The notes beneath the pieces are model-generated. The model had not been told where the DNA came from. It did not search any database and saw only the letters and a program-made list of their open reading frames with translations. From assembly GCA_038501195.1 (NCBI GenBank), contig JBBPUQ010000001.1, positions 496,001 to 560,000 on the forward strand: a stretch of DNA of 64,000 nucleotides, read 5' to 3'. Position numbers and translations under genes: made by a program. Positions within the stretch are counted from its first letter, which is position 1, and every line of letters begins with the position of its first letter. This document shows, one piece after another, positions 12,316 through 24,600 of the stretch. This DNA is from Nemania diffusa. Its lineage: Eukaryota > Ascomycota > Sordariomycetes > Xylariales > Xylariaceae.

Positions 12316-12755
12316 TCAAAAGTTTTGCTCAGCAACCGTTGCGACGCAACCATCGACCCAGCTGGCAGAGTAATCGTAGCTGATGCCGTGTTCGGTCCCG
12401 TGGAGAGTTACATCTTCACTGTTCGGACCGATCGTGTTGACTTGTGTGTCTAGGCTGCTGAATATCTGAGAAAGATCCTCTTGCGCGCTTGGGCTCACAT
12501 CTCCATGGCCCGGGAAGTCATCCTCGTCGAAGCAGTGTATGGGCCTTCTTGTCAGGGGCGTGAAGTCGTCGGCGGGGAGCTCCCCGGGGGGAAATCCTGT
12601 GCGAGGGTCGTTGGCAATGACGAAGCGCCGGATGAGCTCGGATCCTTAGGGTCCTGATAATCTGGTGAGAAGCCTGTCGGTGCCAGGTCGCACCAGAGCC
12701 CTGTGCATACCTTACCACCACATCCAACTGCGTTTGCGCACGTCGGGCCGACCGT
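12316..12755 (-). pseudogene. decayed C-terminal fragment of a fungal chitinase-like (GH18 class V type) protein
   Basis: Reading the minus strand, about 12755-12655 encodes a Cys-rich segment (GCGGKVCTGLWC, then SPDYQDPKDP). After a frame change, about 12645-12316 encodes a segment with RPIHCFDEDDFPGHGD and a terminal SASWVDGCVATV. This combination resembles the region behind the catalytic domain of fungal class V chitinases and related Cys-rich secreted proteins. No catalytic domain, signal peptide or start codon is present, and the two parts are out of frame, so I call it a relic. The family assignment rests on remembered motifs and is moderate. Confidence 0.45.
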
Positions 12756-13662
12756 GGGCGGTCTGGCGTCAGACCATCAAGGTCGAAGATTTGCTAGCGT
12801 CATTAGGCACGGGAGTAGTCTTCACAATTGAAGCCATAAGGAACACAGATGAAATGAGATTGGTAAACCTCATATTGCCTGTTCGCAACGGATTGTACGG
12901 AGATTCGTAGATGATCTGAGTGACGGTAGAGTATGGGCTTGAGCATCAACTTTGAGACTGGCGAGACTAGAAATTCGTGAACACGAGACTTTCTGTGTGT
13001 ATTTATACACAATTGGTTAAATGTGTCATAACTCATGATGAGTTTGATATGGTATCCAGCGTAGACAAGCGAATGAATTGAAGGCTGCCGCAGCATGTCG
13101 AGGATATCTCATGAGTTGTTCTCGTCCACGCTCCTGAGCCTCCAATGAGACTGGTTTCATACATGATATTGAATACTGGGGTGAGGCCTGTCGGTCTGCA
13201 CGCACAAGCAATAGGCCAAGTCGGGGCCCAGCGTTGCACTAGTACAAGTGAGGCGAAGCATCTTGGCTTCCACGCTGACCTGTCCTCCCAAACCCTTCTC
13301 GAATAAATGCGGATGGGTGTGGCGGATACCGTTGAAGAAAAAAAGATATCGCTAAGCGAAAGTCAATAAATCATTACGATGCTGCCCTGTCGTTTTATTC
13401 CGTAGCCGCCCGAGAAGTCGGTATTTCCCAAATCCGATGCGGCGCACTTGTGAGTAGATTGGGATTCGTATCCTTCCTTTAGAGGTGAATGAACCTATTA
13501 GCTTACTGACATGGCATAAGCGTGCGTTCTAAAGGCATACGTAGACGTTAGATCTCCAAACCCTACGCTAGATATCATCCACGAGCTAGCAGTTGTCCTT
13601 CTCCTCTTCTCGACCTTCACCCGCGTTGTTTATTTTCTTCTTGGTGTTGGCTCCATGTTATC
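12756..13662. other. intergenic
   Basis: Only short ORFs. The last 150 bases before 13663 are pyrimidine-rich (CTTCTCCTCTTCTCGACC at about 13598), as is usual for a fungal promoter upstream of a start codon. Confidence 0.4.
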
Positions 13663-16056
13663 ATGACCGAAACTTCTTTTACCCCCTATTGGCGGTCGCT
13701 CGAGCCACCAACTGGCCCGAACTCGTGGGTCTTTTTTACAGTGGCCAAGCTTGCCAGCTGCTACCAGCCCGTCGCCGCCGTCTCTAGCGTCGGCTGGTTC
13801 CCTGAAGAGTCGCTGCAAGGGGCCCCTCTCACTGTCTGTTGTCAGCGCATCGTCACCATCTTCTCCGATCCTGCGAACCACGCTTCCATCCGTGGCGAGT
13901 TGAATCTCGCTGACGCTTATTATGCGAGAGATGGGGCGCGCGAGGACCGTCCGCCGCCGGTAGAGTTACTAGAACTCACGCGCAGGAACCCCGCCGACCC
14001 CCGCCGTTTCCGGCCATGGGATCGCACCAGTGTCGTGTCATTCCCCTTCATCACCGCCTCGCTACTCCAAGGCGTGGCATTTGATCCGCGGCTAGGTCGT
14101 GGTGCGCCAGCCCGTCCGGAACCTCTGGCCACCGTGTATCGTGACACTGACCTAGAATGGGGCATAGTGGTTGTGGACATCACCGATTTGAAAAGGGTGC
14201 GTTACGGCATCGTCGGCTTTGCTGTGGCCATGGCGAAGTTCGTCCCGTCCCTAGAGGCAGAACGAAGACCGTTCCATTATACTGCTAGCTTTCACTTCGA
14301 AGAAGGCCCCCTGAGAGTGATGGACGAGGTACGCCCGAGAAAAGCTATGTCTGCAGCTGAGTACATGGCGAAATTCAATTACAACTCTGCAGATTTTTAC
14401 GACGCCTCGCACCATCTCAATGATATGCAAGCTCTAGATTCGGTGCCGTTGGTAGACAGTGCAGCATTGAGTCTCGTATGGCCGTCAGCTGAGAGTACTG
14501 TGACCCCTCTGCCTAACATGACTGTAGAACCCCCGGGGTTGAACATGCAACAGGATCAGATCACGAAGAGCCTCATTGAGAAAACACTGTACTTAGGTGA
14601 CTTCGACATATCAGTATTTGATCATGTCCGCCACCTCCCCGGCTTTAAAACTCTCGTGCAACAGGTCCTACAAGAATGCCGTGACACTCTTAGCGATACC
14701 CGCGCGGTCGGCAGGCTGATTCACCTTGCTTATGCTTCACCTAAAGGCCATCTTAGCCTAGAACTTCTTGAGAATCTGTCAGCTAATACCATATCGGCAG
14801 CTTTAGGCGAAAATCTAGAGGCAAGTAGAACTATCACATCGTTAAGTCTCTGTATAGGCAGTATTCAAAGCACACCTGCAGAGCTCGCCGCTGTACTGTC
14901 TCAGGCGACATCCTTGAACGAGATCTGTCTGTTACAGCACCCTACTCGCGAAAGCGATACACTAAGTGCCCAGATTTTCACCGCGCTAGCTACGCAGACA
15001 GAGGTACTATCCCGTGCCAAGGTAGTTTTCGCAGGCGCATTCTCGTCTGCGTTACGCAAGAAGGTTTGGCTCCCGACTAGCACAAGCTTGATACCTTGTC
15101 AACTATTCCCCGTACAACAAATCTTCGCCCGACACCCGCGCGGGGACGGACGTCCGAACAGTTTCGAGTATAACTACATCTACCTAGGGGACGGGCTCCT
15201 CACACCCGAGCACTTCGCCGCCGGTTTCCTTCTCTGGTTATCTACGTTGGAGCCGCGGTCGCACCACTGGTTTGAAGAGAAAGCCCCGTTCCTCGCCTTC
15301 TCTAGTGCTCCGGCGTCCTTGACCCCCGACTTGCTCTCCACGGCCGAGGTGACGCCGATACTGTGTGAAAACTTCGCCCTGCCGTTCTCCATGTCGGATG
15401 ATACTATGTGCTCGCCGCGAGTGCGAGACCTGGTGCCTGGTGCCTGGACGGTATTGGTATCGCAAGAGTTGAACTCCGATGCACGTGGTACTGGGGCGTG
15501 CCATATTCGCTACGCCTTTGTCCGGATGCGTGGACGACAGTCTATCATGGTGGAAGATCAGCAAGCGTCTCTCTCAGGACCCGAAGATCTTGAGGTAGTC
15601 GGCCTGAAGGAATTCTTAGCCATCACGACACCCGAGGTAGACTCATCCATCATCGATGCCTGTTTGGATAACACGGCCAGGTCAATAGCCGCCCTGCATG
15701 CTGGTGACGAGCCCTGGATATCAGGAGTGGAGCCTTTGTCAGTTCTGGGCGAAACAGACGCAACAGATGTTCTCGTAGAATTCCTCGGCGATGCGAGGAC
15801 GCTCAACAGGAAACATAGGAAGGCGATGGAGGAAGACCCTGAGAGTAAGTTCAATAACCCTTCATCCTCTCATAACCTGTAATTCTTACCCCAGTATCAT
15901 GATGGTCATATTGACAAAGCTAAACTACGCACGAATTCTAGATTGGAGGTGGTACAAAGAGCTTTCAGATCCCTCTACGTAGAGTTCAAAATCATTCATA
16001 GGCGATGTTCAAATATGAAAAGGACCCCATGTGCGTTAGTCATTCTAGCAAAATAG
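13663..16056 (+). CDS. large fungal protein of unknown function
   Basis: The first exon (13663-15844) is open for 727 codons. A GTAAGT donor at 15845 and an AAAG acceptor at 15918-15919 give a 75-nt intron whose removal keeps the frame and adds a basic tail ending at 16056 (772 residues in total). Without splicing the frame stops at 15882 after 739 residues. I recognise no domain. Residues 340-480 contain regularly spaced leucines (SLELLENLSANTISAAL, then TITSLSLCIGSIQS), suggesting a leucine-rich or helical repeat. There is no signal peptide or clear membrane segment. Base composition is higher in GC than the flanks and codon use looks normal, so it is probably a functional gene. Confidence 0.6.
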
Positions 16057-16549
16057 AATTAGCTAAATCTTCAAGGGTGCCAAAGTTACAACTATTATAA
16101 TGTATTTTATTGAATTGAATTTACTTAAAATATTTAGATTGTGAGGAGGCCGCGCATCTATCCTTGCTTCAACAAGTAGGCGGGAAAGTGCTTGCAACCG
16201 CCACTACACAGACTCCAGGCACGATTGATGGCATAATATCCTAGGTTCTTTAGATTGGATCATCACTCTGATTTTCACTTTGAATACACACTCTATGCCA
16301 TTCTACTCCACTATCCTTAGCAGCTCAAAGCTATTTACAGTATATTATCAGCTCTATCCAACCATCAACAACAAAGCGGTAACGTGAGCACAATACCAGT
16401 AGTCCTAATTATAGTCAAATTAGCCCTATATATAGTAAGCAGAAGTTTCCATATCTAGGAAATTACTAACCAAAATGTCTGTTAGTGGCAACGTTGAAGC
16501 TTTTAGGCCATGGTTTTACTATTAAAGATGATAAAAAGATTAATCTTGA

Positions 16550-17000
16550 ACCCAAAACTAAATATTGCGACGTACACCAAATCGATATAGACTTATATGA
16601 CGGATGTGAAGATACTCTTGCTAGTTAACCCGATCACGAGGAGTTCACGCGCTTTCCTGGCGAGAATATCGAAACCCTTATTTACCTCGGGTTCTCTGAG
16701 TCTAGCGCGGAGGAGCTGGAGGCTTATGCCACCCGCGTACAAAGCGAATTTCCGCAATACAACGACAAATGGCTGCAAATTGTCGTCGATAGTACTATCT
16801 ACGGCAACATGAAGGATATTAAGACAGAAACGGAAAATTAGTAGCCGCTGTTTCAAAAACTTGGGCTTTTCGAAGAGTTATATGATGCGATTACATACCT
16901 AGAATATAATCAAATCAGAAAAACAGAATCGGCAAAGTACTGGATCCAGGACACAATAGAAATTCGGCATAGGCAGTTATTGATGATTCAAGAATGCTGA
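16550..17000 (+). pseudogene. relic of an unknown protein broken by three in-frame stops
   Basis: One frame reads well from about 16550 to the stop at 16998-17000 (for example ENIETLIYLGFSES, then YATRVQSEFPQYNDKWLQIV, then PLFQKLGLFEELYDAIT). It is interrupted by TAA at 16626 and by two adjacent TAG codons at 16839 and 16842. All three could come from CAA/CAG glutamine codons by C-to-T change, which is the signature of repeat-induced point mutation, although ordinary decay is also possible. The protein family is not recognised. Confidence 0.5.
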
Positions 17001-17704
17001 AGGAAAAGGGGAGCCAAATCCCGGATCTCCAGTGCCGAATCTCAGTCAGGGGGCATCCCCAGGGAAATAGCCTCGTAAGTACCGTTCAGAGTTACCTTCT
17101 CCGCATCCCTCAACGCCCTCGGTTGCAACATCAGAGCCAAACGCCCGCTAATCCCGTCACAAGCTAGGTTCCGTTTGGTAGATGATATTGAGACAGTGCG
17201 AGAAGTACGGTTACAAGGGGGATAGATTGATTAAATAAGTAAAAATATGGTTACGAGAGGGCTAAAAACAAAGACTAGGGAAAATAAGTTTGTTAAATAA
17301 TATGTATATAACCCTCCCTAGACCCTAGACCCGCTTCTACGTCACACCAGTTTAATCACGGCCTCTGCTTAGAAAACGACCATTGATTGACGGGTCACGC
17401 CAATCTTTTGGTGCAGTGGTAAATCTGACAGATGGCCGCAACACTCGTCAAAATCTGACAAGCCACAGTGAGAGAAGATGCCTTGCAGCACACTTCGACC
17501 AATAATCAAGTCAAGTCTTTACCCAACAGTACATGAGTACTGCCACCCTCACTTTTCCCCTCCCCTGCCCATAAACGAGGGCAATCTTTGCGTAACTCTA
17601 AGATTGTACTAGGTATATAATTTGGACACGGTCCGCAGCTAGCACATTTATTAGCTACATAGTCATTTCTTGCTCAGTAAGCACCAGCCTTCTAACTAAC
17701 TAAG
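17001..17704. other. intergenic with likely promoter of the next gene
   Basis: No coding signal. The stretch just before 17705 contains a TATATAA-like word at about 17615 and a pyrimidine-rich leader, consistent with a promoter for the plus-strand gene at 17705. Confidence 0.35.
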
Positions 17705-18700
17705 ATGGACAACTGGCCTATATCACATCCATTCTTGGACGCCAACACTGAAGAAGCAGCCTGTCAAATCAACCCCAAGTTGCACCAAGTCTACCGTAAC
17801 GACCTGGTTGATTGGGAAGCTCAGGATCTCTCTGGTATTAAGGGGCGCTTTGTTGAGGTTGTCCACGGCTACAGGAATGACGACGAGGGTATGCCACGCA
17901 CGCTCATTGTCTTCGAGTGGAGATTTATTCTCGGCATAAATGCCGAACGCATGCGTAATATCAAGATAACTGTTGCCTTCCAGGCGATTGGTACACGTAG
18001 CGGCATTCGACGCGGCGAAAGTCTCTCGGACTGGGACCCGATTCCAATCGACTGGGCACCGAAACAAACTATCCGCAGTTTTTTCTCTGAGGCCACTATA
18101 ACGGAAACCGGGAATACGGAGCACGGGGCCCAAGCTGGTTATGATAACTACCTAGCGCTCAACACCAAGAAATCCCCAGGCACAACGCAGGTGGTCGAGA
18201 GAATTGATTATCGGTATATCACGGGCGTGGCCACGCGTGTGAACAGGAACGCTGGCTCACGTAACGCTGTGGAGTGGCTGTTTGGTGAGGAAGTGCAGCC
18301 GAAGAACGGGGTACAGCATGAAATCCGCACGGCGGTACTGTTGCGGCGCCAAGGATTTGACATGGGAAAGTTCAATTTGACTGTTGTTGCGGAAACAAAT
18401 ATTAGTCGGCCAGGCCGCTGGCTGGACAGGCTCTACCGGACAGTGAGACTCTCGCCAACAGATGGGCCAGCTGCGTTTGACCCGACCGCGTTACCAGGGT
18501 CGACCATGGGAGATAACGGGGATGATGATGTTGCAGCACGAGCAACGACAAGAAATTGGCGGAACCTGGACGGGCTCGACTTAGAGACGGAGCTTCTTAA
18601 GGATTGGGGTAAGGCATGGGTAGAGGACTTACGAAAACAGAAAGCGGGGACTCTAGAGGGCGATAATGCTGCTTCGTCTTTGGGAGGCCGGGACGGTTGA
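17705..18700 (+). CDS. fungal protein of unknown function, probably all-beta
   Basis: The protein has 331 residues in a single exon; the start is the first ATG after a pyrimidine-rich leader. I recognise no domain. Residues 40-240 alternate hydrophobic and polar residues in short strands (RTLIVFEWRFIL, then NIKITVAFQAI, then KFNLTVVAETNI), suggesting a beta-sandwich. Residues 295-318 (LETELLKDWGKAWVEDL) form a probable amphipathic helix, and the tail is Gly/Asp-rich. There is no signal peptide. It lies just upstream of the ankyrin/subtilase relic and the NLR-like gene, so a role in the same recognition island is possible but unsupported by motifs. Confidence 0.55.
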   Translation: MDNWPISHPFLDANTEEAACQINPKLHQVYRNDLVDWEAQDLSGIKGRFVEVVHGYRNDDEGMPRTLIVFEWRFILGINAERMRNIKITVAFQAIGTRSGIRRGESLSDWDPIPIDWAPKQTIRSFFSEATITETGNTEHGAQAGYDNYLALNTKKSPGTTQVVERIDYRYITGVATRVNRNAGSRNAVEWLFGEEVQPKNGVQHEIRTAVLLRRQGFDMGKFNLTVVAETNISRPGRWLDRLYRTVRLSPTDGPAAFDPTALPGSTMGDNGDDDVAARATTRNWRNLDGLDLETELLKDWGKAWVEDLRKQKAGTLEGDNAASSLGGRDG

Positions 18701-19130
18701 GGCTGGAAGAGTTGAGGCGATAATGGCGATGGCCATTACGTTCTGGATGATTTGTCGGGGGTTATGGGTTATTTGCTGGGCCAAGCCTCCGCAGCCGCCA
18801 GAGGCACGAAAGTCTCAATATATCCTATGTTGCTACATTTTTAGTTGCTCTACTTATCTATATGCCTACAAGAACACCTTAGAGTGTGATAAACCCCTAA
18901 AAGGTAGAAACTCAATTGTAGTTAAAGATAGATTATAGCTGTGACCACAAAGGTCCAGTAGTGCCAACAGTAACAAAATTTAAAACTTAAAGCCTGTTAA
19001 AAGATAAAGGACAGTCTAACCCTCTATAACCCCGCTGTATTTATAGGGCTATATATTATATTTATATAGTTACCAGATAAAAGTAAAATACGTTATAAAT
19101 AATAACTCAATATTATTGACAGTTTTGGTT
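18701..19130. other. AT-rich spacer
   Basis: No gene. Positions 18950-19110 are strongly AT-rich with repeated TTATAA/TATATT words, as expected for decayed DNA next to the relic that follows. Confidence 0.4.
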
Positions 19131-20099
19131 TTATATATGATAAATGAGGTGGTGACGAAGGGGGGACATTCCATTGTTGTTATTGATAGCGAGAGCCAGC
19201 GAGCACTTTCGCAACATTTCAGTGATGATTTTAAATCTTCTTGTCTTTACGCTTCGGTAATTCTCGTCGACGACTTTACACTTTTTGCAGAAACAAATAG
19301 AAGTAGATGAGCTGTTAGCCTGAGCAACTTGAACTCGCTCGCTCATCGACGACTGATTCCTGAAAGTGGTGCTACTGAGAGCTGGTATCATGTAGGGGTG
19401 GGTAGACTTTCTTACACTAGACCTATCCACGGGGAAATCTAACGCATCGTGGAGAGGCGTGTTTCCATTTCTGCGCTGCCTCAGGAACGTAGTTTCGTCA
19501 GCCATCGACACCAACCGCTCTGCAAGGTCAAGGTCTTCCATAAGTGCCAGGAGGAGGCAATTTTCATGATTGTCATTGACTTTAGCAATGATGTTGGCCG
19601 CTGTTTTCTTTGAGAGTGTTCCTGTGTCCTGCATTCCTCGCTCCATCAAGTCACAAAAGAGTGACATGAAGTCAGGTTTCTCTCCGGTTTTATGGTGGCG
19701 GTCCTTCTCGTCCTGTGCGATTGCTTTGTGGAGTGTTGTCAGACTAGTGCTCTTCGGAGTCTAGTACCCGAGCTGATTCCAATTCAAGGGAATAGCGATT
19801 TTGAGTAGAAATACTTTCCACTTTTTGTGAAACCATTACAGCTCACTATTGATTTGGACGTTACTTCTCTCGATCACGTGATTAACAAAATCTGCAATTT
19901 GCCGTCTTTTTCCAGGTCCGTGATAATACGGTGAATCTTAGGTTTATATTTTTCTTTGAGTTCTTCACTTTCTAGATCGGCCTGATTGAGCTCAGTGACC
20001 ATATTAATTATCCGTCAATGAAAATAAGTGCTGGGATTGAGACCTAGAAGCTACTTCATCTTCGGACGATGAGGAATCGTCTTCTCCAGAGGCTCTCAT
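19131..20099 (-). pseudogene. relic of an ankyrin/subtilase-type protein, N-terminal part only
   Basis: On the minus strand an ATG at 20099 opens an acidic Ser-rich start (GEDDSSSSEDEV). After a likely intron comes a charged helical piece (LESEELKEKYKPKIHRI), then a stretch with TGA, TAA and TAG stops in the competing frames. From about 19745 an open frame reads TTLHKAIAQDEKDRHHKTGE, a typical ankyrin segment NGNTPLHDALDF, a Cys pair CFCKKC, and another ankyrin-like piece NNNNGMSPLRHHL. This order is that of the N-terminal half of fungal proteins that end in a subtilisin-like protease domain. No protease domain follows at 18.7-19.1 kb. I infer a dead, truncated copy; the link to the subtilase family rests on remembered architecture. 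Confidence 0.5.
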
Positions 20100-20656
20100 T
20101 CTCCTATAAGCGATTGGGGACACTGACTTTCCTTGATGAGAATGGGTATTGCGAGATATGGGCAATTTTACGCCCTTCATCTCACTTCGGCATGTCCGAT
20201 CAGGGTCAACTGACCTATCGATTCCTGTTTCGAGTATCCCTCCTTTAACTTCTGACCCGGTGACAGGATTCTATTCGCACTGTAATTATTTGGTGCCAAT
20301 GATACCACACCAAGTGTCCTGTGTAGCACTACATGCATATGCGTACATGCTGACCTACTATTACCTATGATGTCTTTCCTCCCATTGCATATAGATTTTA
20401 TCCCGAAGAATTTTGGAGGCCAAATACTTATCACCCAGTCCTCTTAAACTTGGATATTATCGCATCATAGATTCAAGCCGCCTTGGTTGGCATTTGAAAC
20501 TTCTTCGTCTTTGCCATGGCCACCGGACCTCCTTTGTGGCAGGAGCCACCGGTCTTCAATCTTCCCTGCGTGTCCAGCCGCGTCGCCCCACCACTCCCCA
20601 AATCGTAGTATGAGTTACCCTCTCCTACCGAGCCCCCTTATTCTATGACGCTGTAG
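20100..20656. other. intergenic
   Basis: Short ORFs on both strands without recognisable content. It separates the minus-strand relic from the plus-strand NLR-like gene, and so would hold the latter's promoter. Confidence 0.35.
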
Positions 20657-21590
20657 ATGCTAAATATGACGCCTAGCGCGGTACTCATACACGGCATCGA
20701 CGGCCAGACCTTTCCACAACTTGTCGAAGAACACCAGGCAACGTTTCTCCACACGACTGTGAGAGCAATATTCAGATACAAGCCATCAATGATTACAGGC
20801 GAGCAGGCGACGAACGAGACGATCTCTGAAGTTGCCAACGAACTTCTAATATTCGTAGAACAAACGATAGGAGGATGTGAGGATGATCTATCAATCATGT
20901 TCTTTGCCTATGATTTTGGGGGCATAGTAGCCAAGCAGGTGCAACACCTCTAATGAGCAGGTGGACTAGGATTTAATGCTGACCTAATCCGTCAAGGCAT
21001 TTACCGATATCTCAGCGAGACATCAATATAGAAGAATATTGGACCGAACTAGCCTAGTGGTACGTCTACGAGTGTCAATCCTTGCTTTGCGGATCACAGC
21101 TAACGCCATACAGATATTCTATGGGACACCTCACCAGTCTTCGGGTTCACAGACTTGGGCAGTAAGCGTTTTACGCATTATGCATTCATGTTACAAGGGA
21201 CTTCTGGGGCCATGGGTTCCCGCCTATATCGAATGGATTTCGCAGTATCAAAAGAAGCTTGACCAAAGGTTTAGGTTATTGACGTCTAGCTTTCGTGTTA
21301 TGAATGTCTGTCAGAGTGGTTTCTCTTCACACTATTACGAATCCGTAAGATTATTTACCAAAGACCACCCTCCCTCTAAAGAATATAATCTAACAAAATT
21401 CCTGTATATACTTTAGATAACGGACCCATTATGTGCCATCTTGGGCACTTCTAACGAAGAAACGGTTCCGCTTGACCGTAGCCATTACCAACTTGGCTAT
21501 ATCCTTGGACATAGCGAGCGAGACTTCATGGAAGGAAGAATGCGTGACGCGGTGATTTGTAGTGCCCCCTATACTCACGACGGGTCTGCT
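20657..21590 (+). CDS. alpha/beta-hydrolase-like N-terminal part of an NLR-like gene
   Basis: Four exons splice in phase: 20657-20938, 20997-21059, 21114-21344 and 21417 to about 21590, with introns of 58, 54 and 72 nt carrying good branch points (CTGACC, GCTAAC, TCTAAC). The product starts with AVLIHGIDGQTFPQ, continues to MFFAYDFGGIVAKQ, then VIFYGTPHQSSG, then CYKGLLGPWVP, and ends with CAILGTSNEETVPLDRSHY. This is the esterase/lipase-like domain found at the front of many fungal NLR-like proteins. The usual GHSxGG nucleophile serine is Asp here, which I recall as common in this fungal group, so it may be a non-catalytic sensor. The join to the following frame at 21644 was not resolved: a frameshift or an undetected intron lies between 21570 and 21650. 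Confidence 0.6.
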
Positions 21591-21643
21591 CGTTGCTGAC
21601 GCAGTAAACAGGCCACTGGAGATATTATAGAGCGTTCGTTGGC

Positions 21644-24600
21644 ATGCTGCGCTTAGCGTCCCAGCAGAGTTTTCGTTCCCCAATACTAAATCGACCGCTG
21701 CAGAAATTACCGCTGAAGCTCTTTTTGAGTGACCCCAAAGCGGTCCAATGGGAGAAAAAACCGCCGCCCAGCGCAGTCCACCTGATACTTGGAGACGCGA
21801 TGTCTGCTGAGGATTTATACACCGTTTTCGCACAGCACGTTGCAGCGAAACCGAACGGCAGGGCCAATATTGTACTTAGATTAGGGCTAGAGCACCACTA
21901 CAAAGAGCTGTCTACGCTTAGTCAGGTATTTGCTGCTCTTTGTGTTCAGTTCCTGGAGCAGCAACCTAGCCTGATACTCTGGATTCGACATCTCTATGCA
22001 AACCTACGAGATGCAGTCCTTGGAGTTGATGACAAGTGGAAGTTGAGAGTAGTCACACGATGTTTGAAGACTCTCCTTCTTACGCCAAAGCGGGGCGTGA
22101 CCTACTGTCTAATCCACCATACTTCGAATACTTCTCGAGAGGGTCCTATTGCACAGATTCTATCCACCACCGGGGAATCAGAGATCCCTTTCAGGCTACT
22201 TGTGTCAACCCCCGCCATCGCCGAGGTGCCCGCTATGTTTGAATCTTGGGATTGTATTGATCTTTCTTCTACGGGCGAACTTCTAAAGGCCGGCAATGCT
22301 CGAATAAAAGAGAGTATACCAGGTATCTCGGCCGCCTTGGTTCTAAACGAATTGTCCGAACCAGCACCTGAGATGAAACCAGACAATAACATGATAGCAA
22401 TCCTAGGGCGAGGTTCAAGGCTGTCCTTTGAGTGGTGCCCTAGGGTTAGATCCCCAGAGACGGTACTTTCAGGATGCATTGATGATAACATGGCTTGGGC
22501 ACTTCGTGTCACTGCCTGGATTGTCTATGCCGTTCGCCCCTTATCACGACTTGAGGTAGAGCAAGTCTCTGAGATTATCTGTGCCGAAGAATCATCTCTC
22601 CCAGTCGGAATGAAACAAGGCGAAGCCTTATTTCAGATACTCGAATATTCTCTTGCTGGCTTCCTCCACGTATCTGAAGGTGCGGTTTGGGCCTCACCAG
22701 AATTGAATTCAGGTCTTTGTTCTGTTTGGGCAAATCGCGCCCTCGCTCTATATCCAGAACTTTACGTCGCACAGCAATGTTTTTCCATAGCAGCTAGGCT
22801 ATTTCAGGGAAATACCTCAGGAACAGCTAGCTGCCCAGTGTCTGTTACTCCAGATACAGCAGGGCTCGCAGTTCCAGGGCGGGATAGTACTGACTGTTTG
22901 GTCGGCAAAATAAATATAAATAAAGATATAAGGCGACCTCTTACACACTCAAATGGACTGGCTATTGAGGAATATGCGACGAGATTTTGGATCCAACATC
23001 AGCATAATCTTGCCTCAGAGACTGATGATCATCTTCAAGGTACACTCGACACTCATACAATTTTCGACCGTAGTGCTTGGATTCAACACCTTATATCATC
23101 AAACTGGTCAAAGGAAATTGAGACCGTGTGGGGGCATAAAGTCCAGCCAGAATTTATGGAGCAGACGTGTCAGCTTAGCTCATCTGATGCTTGCTACATC
23201 TCATTTCGCTTGGCTACGCTTCCGCTAACCCTCGAGGATGATTTCGAATGGCTATTTCTTAGCATCGCCCGAGAGCACCTACAGGGAGATTCATATACCA
23301 AACTGGTCATAAATGTGGTCGGTCAGCTTTCTGAAACTTCCCGAGATGGCGTGTTGCAGAGAATCATAGGCACCGCCAGACCGGACTTACGTTCGAAGCT
23401 TCTCGCAGAATATGATAGTAGTTTTTTCCAGCAGAACTACTTAGAAATCCTCCTTACAGCTATCGCAACTGGAAATAGTACTGCGGTTACTGAAATGCTA
23501 GATTCAGATTCTAACCTCATTTTGGGACACAAGCTAGAGCAGAACAAAGACTCTGAACATCGCCTCGGAACAGCCTTACAAATTGCCTGTGAATATGGCG
23601 ATATTGGTGTTGTGCAGAGTCTTCTAAACTTCAAAGGGGACGAATCTCCCCACGAGCTAGAGATGTCATACCATTGGGGTGCTCTCCACGTCGCTTGCAA
23701 TCAAGGGTACAGGGTTATAGTCGAAGCGTTCATGGATCGATTGGCGGATCATACAATTCAGCACCTAATTAGAGATCAATACAACATCCTACTCGTGACA
23801 TCGGCCCACGGTCTTTTCGCTATTACCAGGCTACTCGGGAGACTTGAGATACGGATTCCTGCTAGCGAGGAAAGGACCTTATCGCCGATGCAACTTGCGA
23901 CCCAATACGGGTTTCTACAGACTCTAAAGAGTCTTCTGGACGACCATGACTGCAAAATGTCGTTGAAAAATAAGAAAAGTAACATCCTCAGCTTAGCCGT
24001 TGAAAGTGGGAATGAAGAAGTCATAACTTTAGCCAAAAAAGCCTTTGAAACCGCAATTGTCACTGCTTCTAGGGAACCCAGACGGAACATGTCTGAAGTA
24101 GATGCCGGTGGCGGCGACAGCGACAACTCTGATTCGAAGCCATATCCGGACAGCGTCGTCGCGGAGGCGGAAGAGATTCAAGGGCACGCTCTCCTCACCG
24201 CAGTTGAATGCGGCGTATCACCTAATATGATCGAATTTTTACTGTGGTCTAAATATGATTCAAAAGTTAAGGATCCCAAAGGCCGAACTCCATTAATGGT
24301 AGCGTCGAGGATGGGGTACATCAATCTCGCCAGGGCACTATTTGTCAGAGGCGACGAACAGTCCAGCACGTTGAAAACTGCCTTGCACTACGCCTGCTTC
24401 AACGGGAATCTGCCATTAGTCCAGCTTCTTCTCGAGACCAACGATTTCAGCTTAACTATTCAGGATACTCAATCATTTACGCCTATTATGGCGGCGGCAG
24501 CAGGTGGTCATCTGCGAATTGTTGAAGAGCTGCTCTCTCGCCTATCTGATAAAGACCTTAAAAATGAATTCCTAAACGCTGCGATGTTAGGACAAGAGAC

